From NCBI RefSeq assembly GCF_017377855.1, contig NZ_JAFREP010000006.1:362629-426628 (forward strand): a stretch of DNA of 64,000 nucleotides, written 5' to 3'. The notes beneath the pieces are model-generated. The model was not told the DNA's origin. It saw only the letters and a list, made by a program, of their open reading frames with translations, and did not search any database. The number at the start of each line of letters is the position of its first letter. Position 1 is the first letter of the stretch. Positions 1 to 9,041 of this stretch are shown here, in pieces. This stretch comes from Acanthopleuribacter pedis (GTDB taxonomy: Bacteria; Acidobacteriota; Holophagae; Acanthopleuribacterales; Acanthopleuribacteraceae). A program made the translations under genes and the position numbers.

Positions 1-3000
1 GTGCCGTGCTCACGAAGTAGGGCCGTTCACCCCAAACCGAAACACCGTGCAGGCGCAAGTGGTAGAAGAGCAGTTCGAACCACTTGTAATCGTCGCGGGC
101 CGCGAAGGCGAAGATCGAGGCGTGGTTTTTGACAAAAATCGGGGCCTGGGCTTCCTCGAAGACCGCGTTCAGGGCCGCCGCGAAACGGGTCGTGCGCGCG
201 GCCAAGGTTTCTTGAAGCGCGGGGCCTTCGTCGAGCAGGTGTTGGAACACCGCCGCCGCGGCCGCGATGCCCAGCGGGTGTTTGCAGAAGGTGCCCGCGA
301 AGACCGTTTGGTTGGCGGGCGGGAAGGAGCTGTCGTCGTATTGCCAGAAACCGCCGTCAATCGCGTCCATGTATTCGGCTTTTCCCGCGACGATGCCGAG
401 TGGCATGCCGCCACCCGCGATTTTGCCGTAGGTGGCCAAGTCGGCGCGCACGCCGAAGACCGCCTGGGCGCCGCCGGGATGGACGCGAAACCCGGTGACC
501 ACCTCGTCGAAAACAAGCAGGGTGCCGACCGCCGCGGTGACCTTGCGCAGCTCGCGCAGGAAGGGGCCGGGTTCCAATTCGGGGTTGCGGCATTGCACCG
601 GTTCGACCAGCACCACGGCGATGTCGTCTTGCTCGCGGAGGAATTGGAGCGCGCTGTCGCAGCCGTAGTCCAGCACAACGATGTCGTCGACCATGTGTTG
701 GGGGATGCCGAGCGTGACCGGCAGGCTGTTGCCCGCGGCGCCGCGCCGCACCAACACGCTGTCGAAGTTGCCGTGGTAGGAATCCTTAAACAGGGCCACG
801 CGGTTGCGGCCCGTGGCCGTGCGGGCCAAACGCATCGCCGTGGCGACCGCCTCGGAACCGGTGATGCAGAAGGTGACTCGGTCCATGCCGGTGAGTTGGC
901 GGAAACGCTGCACCGCGTTTTCCATCAGCGAGATTTGCGGGCCCACCATTTGCGGGCGGCCGGCGAGGGCCTCGCTGACGGCCTTGGTGACAAAGGCCGG
1001 GTTGTGACCGAACAGATTGACGCCAAAACCCATCACCATGTCGATGTAGCGGTTGCCGTCCAGGTCGGTGACCTGGCAGCCCTCGGCGCGCTCGATGACC
1101 AGCGGATACACCAGGTTTTTCCAAAGAGCTTGGTAACCGAGGGACGCGCGCACATCGGCCAGCGTGGCGCGGTTCTTTTGGGTGAAATCGCGCGAACCTT
1201 TGGTTTTGGCCAGATAACGTTCGCTGAAGACGTCCAGGTAGGCGCGCTGCCGTGGGGTCAGTTCGTCGCTTTCTTCCCGTTCAATGGGGCGGTAGGGACC
1301 GAGCTTGACCTTTTCCGCGCTTTTGACGGGGGCTTTTTTGGGCGGCGGCGCGGCTTTGGCAGGTGCTTGTGGCTCACCGCGCAGGGCGGCTACTTGGCGG
1401 GCGATTTCGGCGAGTTGGGCGCTAATGGCGTCGAGGGCCGGGTTCGCGCCCTCCGCGACGACGGGTGTGGTTGCGCGCTCGGGATCCGCCAATTGGACAT
1501 CCTCGCCTAGTTCCACGTCGAGCAGTGCGGCGAGGGCGTCGATGGTGGGCACGTCGTCGAACAGGCGGCGGAAAGGCACGTCGACGCCGAACTCGGTTTT
1601 GACGGTTTGGTTGATTTGGATTAGCAGCAGCGAATCGCAGCCCAGTTCCAGGAAGGTTTGCGCGGTATCGATCTGGTGTTCATCCATGCCCGCCGCGTTA
1701 CTGAGCACGGTGCGCAGTTCGGCGCGCAGCAGGTCGACCCGTGCGCGGGTATTGCCGGTTTGGGGTTTGGATGGGTTTTCGACGGCGGCGGGCGGTTCCT
1801 CGGCTGAAGGGGCGGGTTTGGGCTCGGCTTCCGCGACGGCGGGATCCGGTTCAATCCAAAAACGGGTTGGTTCGAAGGCATAACCGGGCAGCGCGATGCG
1901 GCGCGGGCCTGAATCGGTGCCGGTCGGTTCGAACCAATCGGACCAAATTACGGGTACCCCTTGGGTCCACAAAGCGGCGGCGCTGTTCAACGCGGTAGGA
2001 CAGCCTTGCGCGGCTTGTTTGGTGCTGGGCAGCGAACCGAACACGCGCCCGCGTGCCTCGGGACGGTGGTGGGCGACCAACTGCTGTAAACTTTGGCCGG
2101 GGCCGATTTCCAGGTAGCGGGTGTCGGGGGAAGCCACGTGATCGAGGCTTTGGGCGAAGCGAACCGGGCGGCGCAGGTGCTCGGCCCAGTAATTGGGGTC
2201 CTGGGCTTGCTCGGCGGTGAGCGGTTTGCCGGTGCGGTTGGAAATGACCGCCATGCTGGGTGCGTTGAGGGTTACCGCGGCGCAGGCGGCGGTGAACGGC
2301 GCCAAGGCCGGTTCCATCATGGCCGTGTGGAAGGCGTGCGAGGTGTGCAGTCGCCGGCAGGAGACGCCCGCGTTCTGAAGTTTCGTCGCCAGTTCGTCAA
2401 TGGCGGGAATCGGGCCGGCGACCACGTTGCGCTCGCGGCCGTTGTAGGCGGCGATGGTCAGACCCGGACCGAGTTGGCTTTCCAGCAGGGTCGCCTCTTC
2501 GGCGACGGCCAGCATGGCACCGGGTTGTTGGGCCTGCATCAGGCGAGCGCGCTGCAGGACCAGCCGCAAACCGTCTTGTAGGGAAAAGACCCCGGCGAAA
2601 CAGGCCGCGGCCAACTCACCTATGCTGTGGCCGATCATCGCGGTGGGGCGGACACCGCGTTCCCACCACCAGCGTGCCAAGCAAAACGAGACGATAAACA
2701 GCGCGGGTTGCGCCCATTCAGTGTCGGTTAACTGACCGTCGTCGACTTGGCGTTCCAACAGCAACCCGCTCAGGTCGGGGCCGCCTTGCTTGAGCAGCAG
2801 GCGACAGGTTTCTTCAACGCGGGCGCGGAAGTCGGCGTCGTGTTCGGCCAAATCGGCGGCCATACCCGCGTATTGCGCGCCCTGACCGGAGAAAAGCCAA
2901 ACCAGGGGTGGTGGCTCGAACGGGGCGGCCGCGGCTGTGCCCAGGCGCGCTAGGGCGTGCGCGGCTTCGGCCGCGTTTTGGGCGATGACCGCGCGGCGGT

Positions 3001-4477
3001 AGGGGAAGCATTTGCGGCCTTCCGCCAGGGAAAAGGCCGTGTCCACCGCGTTTTGGTTTGGGTGCAAACGGGCGTGTTCGGCCAAGGCTTCCGTCATGCG
3101 GTCGAGGGCCGCCTCGCTTTTGGCGGATACCACAAAAGGCAGCGGTTTGTTCGTTTCGGGCCGCGCTGCCGGCTGATCGGCTTGTTCGAGGATGACATGG
3201 GCGTTGGTACCGCCGAGCCCAAACGAACTGACGCCGGCGCGTCGGGGCCGGTCTTGGCGCGGCCAAGCCGTGGTTTCCGTGTGCACGTAGAAGGGGCCGG
3301 CGTCGAAGTCGATCTCGGGGTTGGGCGTGGTGAAGTTCAAACTGGCGGGCAATTGCTCGTGGTACAGCGCCAGCGCGCATTTAATCAGACCGCTGATCCC
3401 GGCGGCGGCGTCGAGGTGGCCGATGTTGGTTTTGACCGAACCCAGGGGAATCGAACCTACCGGGGTGTCGGGTCCGCCCAGGGCGCGGTTGAGCGCGCGC
3501 ACCTCGACCGCGTCGCCCAATCGGGTGCCGGTTCCGTGTGCTTCGATGTAATCGATGTCGGCGGGTTCCAAGCCGGCCACGCCCAGTGCTTCTTCAATCA
3601 CGGCGACTTGGCCGGAGACGCTGGGCGCGGTGTAACCGACCTTGTCGGCACCGTCGTTGTTCACCGCGGAGCCGCGAATTAGCGCGTAAATCGTATCGCC
3701 GTCGGCAACCGCGTCTTCCCAGCGTTTGAGCACCACCGCGCCGACCCCGTCCGCGAAAACCGTGCCTTGCGCCGATGCGTCAAACGCCGCGCATACGCCG
3801 TTGGGTGAGGCCATGCCGCCGTCTTGGTAGCGGTAGCCGCGATGTTGTGGGACCTGCACCGCGACGCCGCCCGCCAGCGCCATGTCACACTGGTAACCGA
3901 GCAACGCGCGACAGGCGGTGTGGACCGCGACCAAGGACGAAGAACAGGCGGTGTTGGTGCTGACCGCCGGACCTTTGAGGTCGAGTTTGTAGGCGGTACG
4001 GGTGGCGAGGTGATCCTTGTCGGTGGCGTAAATCAGCCGGGTCAGCGGTTCGCCCTCGCGAATGCGGCGGTTGTGCAACAGGTGGTTGATCAGGTAGGTG
4101 CTGACCGCGGAACCGGCGAACACGCCCACGTGTTGCTCCGGGGCGTCGGCGGCGTGACCCGCGTGTTCCAAGGCGTGCCACGCGGTTTCGAGGAACAGCC
4201 GGTGGCCCGGATCAAGCAGTTCGGCCTCGCGCGGCAGGAACCCGAAAAAGCCGGCGTCGAAGCGGTCGATGTCGGCGAGGAGGGGTTTGTCGCGCACGTA
4301 GTCGGGTTTGGCCGACTCGGCCGGATCCACCCCGGCCGCCGCCAACTGCTCGTCGCTGAGGCGGGTGTTGATGCGGGCGCCGTTCAGCAATTGGCTCCAG
4401 TAGGTATTGAGGTCGGTGGCGCCGGGAAAGCGGCAGGCCATGCCGATGATCGCGAGATCGCTATCGTGTTGCGTCAT
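1..4477 (-). CDS. Type I polyketide synthase with aminotransferase domain (KS-AT-ACP-AMT), 3' end beyond the window
   Basis: Third protein of the assembly line; the reading frame is open to base 1, giving 1492 codons. Seen: ketosynthase (about 8-430) with active Cys178 in TACSSSL and histidines in EAHGTGT and NIGHL; acyltransferase (about 525-850) with GHSIGE around Ser618 and HAFH at 714-717, the motif typical of malonyl-CoA selection; acyl carrier protein with the phosphopantetheine site LGCDSL (Ser949); an Ala/Pro/Lys-rich linker; then a class III PLP aminotransferase from about 1085, with Lys1352 in YGKIAGGGMPLG as PLP lysine. Such AMT domains in iturin/mycosubtilin-type synthases convert a beta-keto thioester to a beta-amine; that role here is inference. 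The ATG overlaps the upstream TGA (ATGA), implying translational coupling. What follows the AMT is not visible; a condensation domain would be usual. Confidence 0.95.
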   Translation of the reverse strand, partial: MTQHDSDLAIIGMACRFPGATDLNTYWSQLLNGARINTRLSDEQLAAAGVDPAESAKPDYVRDKPLLADIDRFDAGFFGFLPREAELLDPGHRLFLETAWHALEHAGHAADAPEQHVGVFAGSAVSTYLINHLLHNRRIREGEPLTRLIYATDKDHLATRTAYKLDLKGPAVSTNTACSSSLVAVHTACRALLGYQCDMALAGGVAVQVPQHRGYRYQDGGMASPNGVCAAFDASAQGTVFADGVGAVVLKRWEDAVADGDTIYALIRGSAVNNDGADKVGYTAPSVSGQVAVIEEALGVAGLEPADIDYIEAHGTGTRLGDAVEVRALNRALGGPDTPVGSIPLGSVKTNIGHLDAAAGISGLIKCALALYHEQLPASLNFTTPNPEIDFDAGPFYVHTETTAWPRQDRPRRAGVSSFGLGGTNAHVILEQADQPAARPETNKPLPFVVSAKSEAALDRMTEALAEHARLHPNQNAVDTAFSLAEGRKCFPYRRAVIAQNAAEAAHALARLGTAAAAPFEPPPLVWLFSGQGAQYAGMAADLAEHDADFRARVEETCRLLLKQGGPDLSGLLLERQVDDGQLTDTEWAQPALFIVSFCLARWWWERGVRPTAMIGHSIGELAAACFAGVFSLQDGLRLVLQRARLMQAQQPGAMLAVAEEATLLESQLGPGLTIAAYNGRERNVVAGPIPAIDELATKLQNAGVSCRRLHTSHAFHTAMMEPALAPFTAACAAVTLNAPSMAVISNRTGKPLTAEQAQDPNYWAEHLRRPVRFAQSLDHVASPDTRYLEIGPGQSLQQLVAHHRPEARGRVFGSLPSTKQAAQGCPTALNSAAALWTQGVPVIWSDWFEPTGTDSGPRRIALPGYAFEPTRFWIEPDPAVAEAEPKPAPSAEEPPAAVENPSKPQTGNTRARVDLLRAELRTVLSNAAGMDEHQIDTAQTFLELGCDSLLLIQINQTVKTEFGVDVPFRRLFDDVPTIDALAALLDVELGEDVQLADPERATTPVVAEGANPALDAISAQLAEIARQVAALRGEPQAPAKAAPPPKKAPVKSAEKVKLGPYRPIEREESDELTPRQRAYLDVFSERYLAKTKGSRDFTQKNRATLADVRASLGYQALWKNLVYPLVIERAEGCQVTDLDGNRYIDMVMGFGVNLFGHNPAFVTKAVSEALAGRPQMVGPQISLMENAVQRFRQLTGMDRVTFCITGSEAVATAMRLARTATGRNRVALFKDSYHGNFDSVLVRRGAAGNSLPVTLGIPQHMVDDIVVLDYGCDSALQFLREQDDIAVVLVEPVQCRNPELEPGPFLRELRKVTAAVGTLLVFDEVVTGFRVHPGGAQAVFGVRADLATYGKIAGGGMPLGIVAGKAEYMDAIDGGFWQYDDSSFPPANQTVFAGTFCKHPLGIAAAAAVFQHLLDEGPALQETLAARTTRFAAALNAVFEEAQAPIFVKNHASIFAFAARDDYKWFELLFYHLRLHGVSVWGERPYFVSTA

Positions 4478-7400
4478 GATTTCCTCGTTCGACGGGCGTT
4501 ATCGCGTGCCATCGCCTGACGTTGCCTGGCGCCGCGGTCGCGTTTGTTCGCGGCGGTGGGGGCGGGCGTTTCGGCAGGGGTGATGTTGGCGGCGAGTTGC
4601 GCGATGGTCGGGTATTCGAAAAAGTCGGAGACCCTCAAGGTCTTGGGTGGGGTGGGTAGCTTTTGCAGGGGACCGCGCAGGGCGGCGTGAACTTGGACGG
4701 CCAGAAAAGAAGAGGCGCCAAGGTCGAAGAAGTTGTCGTGAATGCCGACCTGTTCCAGACCGAGTTGTGCGGCCCAAGTGTCGGCGAGTAAGGTTTCCAG
4801 CGGGTTGCGCGCGGCCACATACGGGTTGGCCAGCGGCGGACGCGGATGACTGCCGCGTTTGGCGCTCGGAGCGGGGGTTTCGTCGGGGTCGCGGGTCAGA
4901 CCGGCCGCGGCGCGGTTGCGGCGTTGTTCGATATCGGTCGTGGTGACCCACACCCGCGTCAGCGGTTTTTGCAGCAAGCCGGCGAACAGGGCTTGGCCCC
5001 GTTGCGGCGGCATGCCGACCGGCGTGCCCGGCGCGGTGCGCGATTGACCGGTGTTGTGCCAGCCGTCCCAGTTGATGGACATGGTGCGTCCCGCGAATCT
5101 GCTGTCGCGCCATTCGGCGAAGGCGTCGAGGAAGGCGTTGGCGGCCGCGTAATCGGCCAGCCCGATCCCGCCCAGTTCGGCGGCCATCGAGGAGCACAGC
5201 ACCATCCAGTCGAGCGGGCGCCGCGCAAAGAGTTCGCCGAGGACCAGGGTGCCCGCGATTTTGGGTTCACGCGCCCAGTTGCCACTATTTCCGGCCGCGA
5301 TGGTTTGGACCCGTGCCCCGCCCGCCGCGTGGATGACGCCGCGCACCCTCCGGCCGCGGCGTTCCCAGGCTTCAATGAGTTGGGTCATTGCGGCGCGGTC
5401 GGTGACATCGGCCTGGGCGGTGACCACCTCGGCGCCGGCGTCGCGCAGGCGTTTGACCGCGGCCAAGGCGCGCGCGGTGGGATCGTCGCTGTCGGCGTCG
5501 GCTTGGGTGGTGCCGTCGAGGCCGGGCAAGGCGGTGCGTCCGGTGAGGAGCAGGGTGACGCCCGGACCCGCGAGGACCTCGGCCAAGGCGGCACCGACGC
5601 CGCCCGTGCCGCCGGTGATTAGGTAGAGGCCGGGTTCGGCACGAAAAGGGGTTTGCGGTCGCGGGGGGGCCGGCTGAATCGTACGCGCCCAGAAGGTTTG
5701 GCCCCGTTGGGCGAGATGCCGCGCGGGTGACTGGCTTTTTAACAGTTCGTAGAGCAGCTCGCCGCGGTCGTCCTCGGGATCCAGGTCGAGAAAACGAACT
5801 TTTAGGTCGGGGACTTCCTGTACCGCCACCCGCAACAAACCGATCAAAGGGGCTTGATGGGGAAACAGCGGTTCGCGGCCGGTGACGTTTTCCAAACCGC
5901 GCGTGAGCAGGGTGATTTGGGTCGGATGGCCGTGTTCGGTTTTTGGCAGGTTGGTAACGGATCGCAATAATTCCGCCATGTTTTCATAAACCTTTAGGGC
6001 GCCGTCCATCGGGCCGTGGTTGGGGTCGGTGGGATCCTGTTCCGCCCCGAGGTCCAAGTCACTGCAAAACACAATCTGTTCGGGGGTGCCGATCTGAGCC
6101 ATGGTTGCGAGCAGGGCGTCTTGTGCACCCGCTGCCGCAAGGTTTACCGCAAACCGGTCCGTGGCGATTTTTTGAAAGCCGTCACCTTGGCTGAACAGCA
6201 CGATGCGATGCCCGTCGGCTTCGGCGTCCTCAAGGAACCGCGGCGCGCGACGGCGCCCGTTGGTCACCAGCCACCACAAACCGGGTTTCGCGTTCGCTTG
6301 CGGTGGTTCGATTAGCTTGGTCCAGGTCGGCGCAAACAGATCATAGCTCGGTGTGGTTTGGGTGGTGGTTTCCGTGCTTGGGGCGGGCGAACCTTGCGGC
6401 CACCAAAAGCGTTTGCGCTGAAAGGGATAGGCGGGCAGGGCGAGGGTGCGGCGCGGTTGATCCCCGTGCAGCGCCTCCCAGTTGAGGTCGACCCCGGCGC
6501 ACCAGGTTTTGCCCAAACTTTCCAGCACAAAAGTGGTACCGTCGGTTTGGCTTTTGGCATGGGGCATGGTTGCTAAGGCGGTGTGGCCGGTGCCGAAACG
6601 CGGGTGGTTTTGGGCCAAGCCGGCGAGGGTGGCGCCCGGACCGATTTCCAGCAGGAGACAACGCGGCGTGCTTAGCAAGGTCCGCAGGCAATCGTTAAAC
6701 CGCACCGGCTTGCGCATTTGCGTCAGCCAGTAGTCGGGCGAAACGGCCTCGCTGTCCGAGAGGCGTTTGCCGGTGAGGTTGCACATCATTGGCAAGCGCG
6801 GCGGCTTCAGGGTTACCTTGCTCAAGGCCGCGGCGAAGGGTGCCCGCAAGGCCTCGGTGTGGTGTGAATGGAAGGCATGGGAGGTGTGGAGTTTGACCGC
6901 GTTGAGGCCGCGCGCCTGAAGCTGCTGTTGCAGGGTGGTGAGCGCGGCCGGCTCGCCGGTCAGCACGGCTGATTTGGGTCCGTTGACCGCGGCGAGTTCG
7001 ATGCCGGCACCGAGATGGGCGGCCACGTCGATTTCCGCCAGCGGAACGGCCAGCATCGCGCCGGGCGGCATGTTTTGCATCAGGCGTGCGCGCTCGCAAA
7101 CCAAACCCATGCCGTCCTCCAACGAAAACACCTCGGCCAAGCAGGCGGCGGTGTATTCGCCCAAACTGTGGCCCAGCAAAAGGGTGGGTTCCACGCCCCA
7201 GGCGCGCCACTGGGCCGCCATGGCGACGCCGATTGCGAACAGCGCGGGTTGCGCCAAACGGGTTTGGCGCAGCGAAGCGACGGCCTCTGCGTCGTCGCGT
7301 GCACAGAAGAGAAGCGGGGCCAAATCCGTGTCCAGGTGGGGGCGCGCCGCGGCCAAGGTCCGTGCCAGGGTTTCGCGAAAAACCGGGAATTCGTTCAGAT

Positions 7401-9033
7401 CACGCGCCATGCCCGGCATTTGCGCGCCTTGGCCTGGCAACAGAAAGGCGATTTCGCCTTGGTGCGCGTCGGTGTGGGTTGGGACGGCGGCGCGCAGGCG
7501 AAGCGCGGCGTCGGGACCGCTAGCGGCCACCGCAAAGGTGCGATGCGCCATGGGTTTGCGCCCGAGACTCAGGGTTTGGGCGGCGGCGCTCAGGTCACAA
7601 GCCGGATGGTCCAGCGCGGCGGCGGTGGTGGCGGCCAGCGCGGTCAAGGCGGCCGGATCATGGGCCGAAAGCGGCAGCAGGTAGGGGCCGCCCGCGGCCG
7701 TCGAAGGCCTGGGCTTGGATGCCTCTTCCAATACCGCGTGCACGTTGGTGCCGCCGATGCCGAAGGAACTGACGCCCGCGCGGCGCGGCTTTCCCGCCGC
7801 CGTGTGCCAGGCTTGTTTGCGGGTATTCACGAAAAACGGGCTGGTGGCCAGGTTGAGTTTGGGGTTGGGTGTTTCGAAATGCAGGCTGGGCGGAAGCGTG
7901 CGGTGGTGCAGCGCCAATACGGCCTTGATGAAACCGGCAATCCCGGCGGCGGTGTTGAGGTGGCCGAAATTCGACTTGACCGAACCGAGCGCGCAGTAAC
8001 CGACGCGGTCCGTTTGGGCGCGGAACACCTTGGTCAGGGCGGCCACTTCAATGGGATCACCGAGGGGCGTCGCGGTGCCGTGGGCTTCGATCAGGCCGAT
8101 GCTGTCGGGGTCGACATCGGCCATGGCCAGCGCCTCGTCAATCACGCGCGCCTGACCTTCCACCGCGGGGGCGGTAAAACCGACCTTGGCGGCGCCGTCG
8201 TTGTTGACCGCGATGCCTTTGACCACCGCGTACATGGGTTTGCCTTGGTCGCGGGCATCCTGAACCCGCATCAGCGCGACGACGCCGACGCCGTTGCCGC
8301 CGATGATGCCGGAAGCCGCGGCGTCAAACGGCCGACAGACGCCGTCCTTTGCCAAAATCATGCCTGGCTGATAATGGTAGCCCACGGTTTGCGGCACCAT
8401 CAGTGCCACCCCGCCCGCCAGCGCCAGGTCGGATTCACCCGCGAGCAGGCTTTGGCAGGCCAGATGGACGGCGGTCAGCGAGGTGGAGCAGGCGGTTTGC
8501 ACGCAAAGCGCGGGGCCTTTGAGGTTGAGTTTGTAGGCGGTGCGGGTTGGTAAAAAATCTTTGTCGTTGCCCAGCGCGTGGGCGTAGAAGCGGGTTAGGT
8601 CCAGCATGCCGCCGTCCGCTTGCAGGCGGCCGTAGGTGTTCATGGCCGCGCCGGCGAACAGCCCGATGGGACCCTCGGCGCGGTCCGGGTCGACACCGGC
8701 ATGTTCCAGGGCGTGCCAGGCCGTTTCCAGGAACAGCCGGTGCTGTGGATCCATGTGTTCCGCTTCGCCGGGCGTGATCCCGAAAAAGGCCGCGTCGAAG
8801 CGGTCGATGTCGGGCAGAATCGCCGCCTTGCGCACGTAGTCGGGCGATTCGAATGCCGCGCGCGGGACGCCGGCCGCCAGCAGCGCTTCATCGCTAAGCT
8901 CGGTGACCGAGGCGACGCCGTTTTGCAGATTGTCCCAGTAAGCGTTGCGGTCGGCCGCGCCGGGAAAGCGGCAGGCCAGGCCTACCACGGCAATGTCATT
9001 TTCGCCGGGTTCGTAGGATTCAGGATCGGTCAT
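4474..9033 (-). CDS. Type I polyketide synthase module, KS-AT-KR-ACP
   Basis: 1519 residues. Ketosynthase (about 14-440) has Cys182 in TACSTSL, His318 and His358. Acyltransferase (about 525-850) has GHSLGE (Ser623) and the malonyl-type motif HAFH at 719-722. The ketoreductase (about 900-1370, including its structural half) has the NADPH motif GGTGGVGAAL at 1141-1150 and catalytic Ser1281, Tyr1295 and Asn1299. The carrier protein has Ser1442 in LGASSF. No dehydratase, enoylreductase or methyltransferase lies between AT and KR, so the expected product is a beta-hydroxyacyl chain extended by one malonate. The start at 9033 is preferred over an in-frame extension to 9339 because that extension overlaps the upstream gene and is a Pro/Arg-rich out-of-frame shadow. 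The start lies 8 bases after the upstream stop, and the stop overlaps the next ATG. Confidence 0.95.
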   Translation of the reverse strand: MTDPESYEPGENDIAVVGLACRFPGAADRNAYWDNLQNGVASVTELSDEALLAAGVPRAAFESPDYVRKAAILPDIDRFDAAFFGITPGEAEHMDPQHRLFLETAWHALEHAGVDPDRAEGPIGLFAGAAMNTYGRLQADGGMLDLTRFYAHALGNDKDFLPTRTAYKLNLKGPALCVQTACSTSLTAVHLACQSLLAGESDLALAGGVALMVPQTVGYHYQPGMILAKDGVCRPFDAAASGIIGGNGVGVVALMRVQDARDQGKPMYAVVKGIAVNNDGAAKVGFTAPAVEGQARVIDEALAMADVDPDSIGLIEAHGTATPLGDPIEVAALTKVFRAQTDRVGYCALGSVKSNFGHLNTAAGIAGFIKAVLALHHRTLPPSLHFETPNPKLNLATSPFFVNTRKQAWHTAAGKPRRAGVSSFGIGGTNVHAVLEEASKPRPSTAAGGPYLLPLSAHDPAALTALAATTAAALDHPACDLSAAAQTLSLGRKPMAHRTFAVAASGPDAALRLRAAVPTHTDAHQGEIAFLLPGQGAQMPGMARDLNEFPVFRETLARTLAAARPHLDTDLAPLLFCARDDAEAVASLRQTRLAQPALFAIGVAMAAQWRAWGVEPTLLLGHSLGEYTAACLAEVFSLEDGMGLVCERARLMQNMPPGAMLAVPLAEIDVAAHLGAGIELAAVNGPKSAVLTGEPAALTTLQQQLQARGLNAVKLHTSHAFHSHHTEALRAPFAAALSKVTLKPPRLPMMCNLTGKRLSDSEAVSPDYWLTQMRKPVRFNDCLRTLLSTPRCLLLEIGPGATLAGLAQNHPRFGTGHTALATMPHAKSQTDGTTFVLESLGKTWCAGVDLNWEALHGDQPRRTLALPAYPFQRKRFWWPQGSPAPSTETTTQTTPSYDLFAPTWTKLIEPPQANAKPGLWWLVTNGRRRAPRFLEDAEADGHRIVLFSQGDGFQKIATDRFAVNLAAAGAQDALLATMAQIGTPEQIVFCSDLDLGAEQDPTDPNHGPMDGALKVYENMAELLRSVTNLPKTEHGHPTQITLLTRGLENVTGREPLFPHQAPLIGLLRVAVQEVPDLKVRFLDLDPEDDRGELLYELLKSQSPARHLAQRGQTFWARTIQPAPPRPQTPFRAEPGLYLITGGTGGVGAALAEVLAGPGVTLLLTGRTALPGLDGTTQADADSDDPTARALAAVKRLRDAGAEVVTAQADVTDRAAMTQLIEAWERRGRRVRGVIHAAGGARVQTIAAGNSGNWAREPKIAGTLVLGELFARRPLDWMVLCSSMAAELGGIGLADYAAANAFLDAFAEWRDSRFAGRTMSINWDGWHNTGQSRTAPGTPVGMPPQRGQALFAGLLQKPLTRVWVTTTDIEQRRNRAAAGLTRDPDETPAPSAKRGSHPRPPLANPYVAARNPLETLLADTWAAQLGLEQVGIHDNFFDLGASSFLAVQVHAALRGPLQKLPTPPKTLRVSDFFEYPTIAQLAANITPAETPAPTAANKRDRGARQRQAMARDNARRTRKS

Positions 9034-9041
9034 GGTCCCGC

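Noticed and set aside
47..1510. 487-residue plus-strand ORF
   Set aside because: Antisense shadow of the polyketide synthase; the minus strand encodes ACP and aminotransferase motifs across the same bases.
7015..8553. 512-residue plus-strand ORF
   Set aside because: Opposite strand of KS and AT domains in high-G+C DNA; Gly/Arg-rich with no protein-family features.
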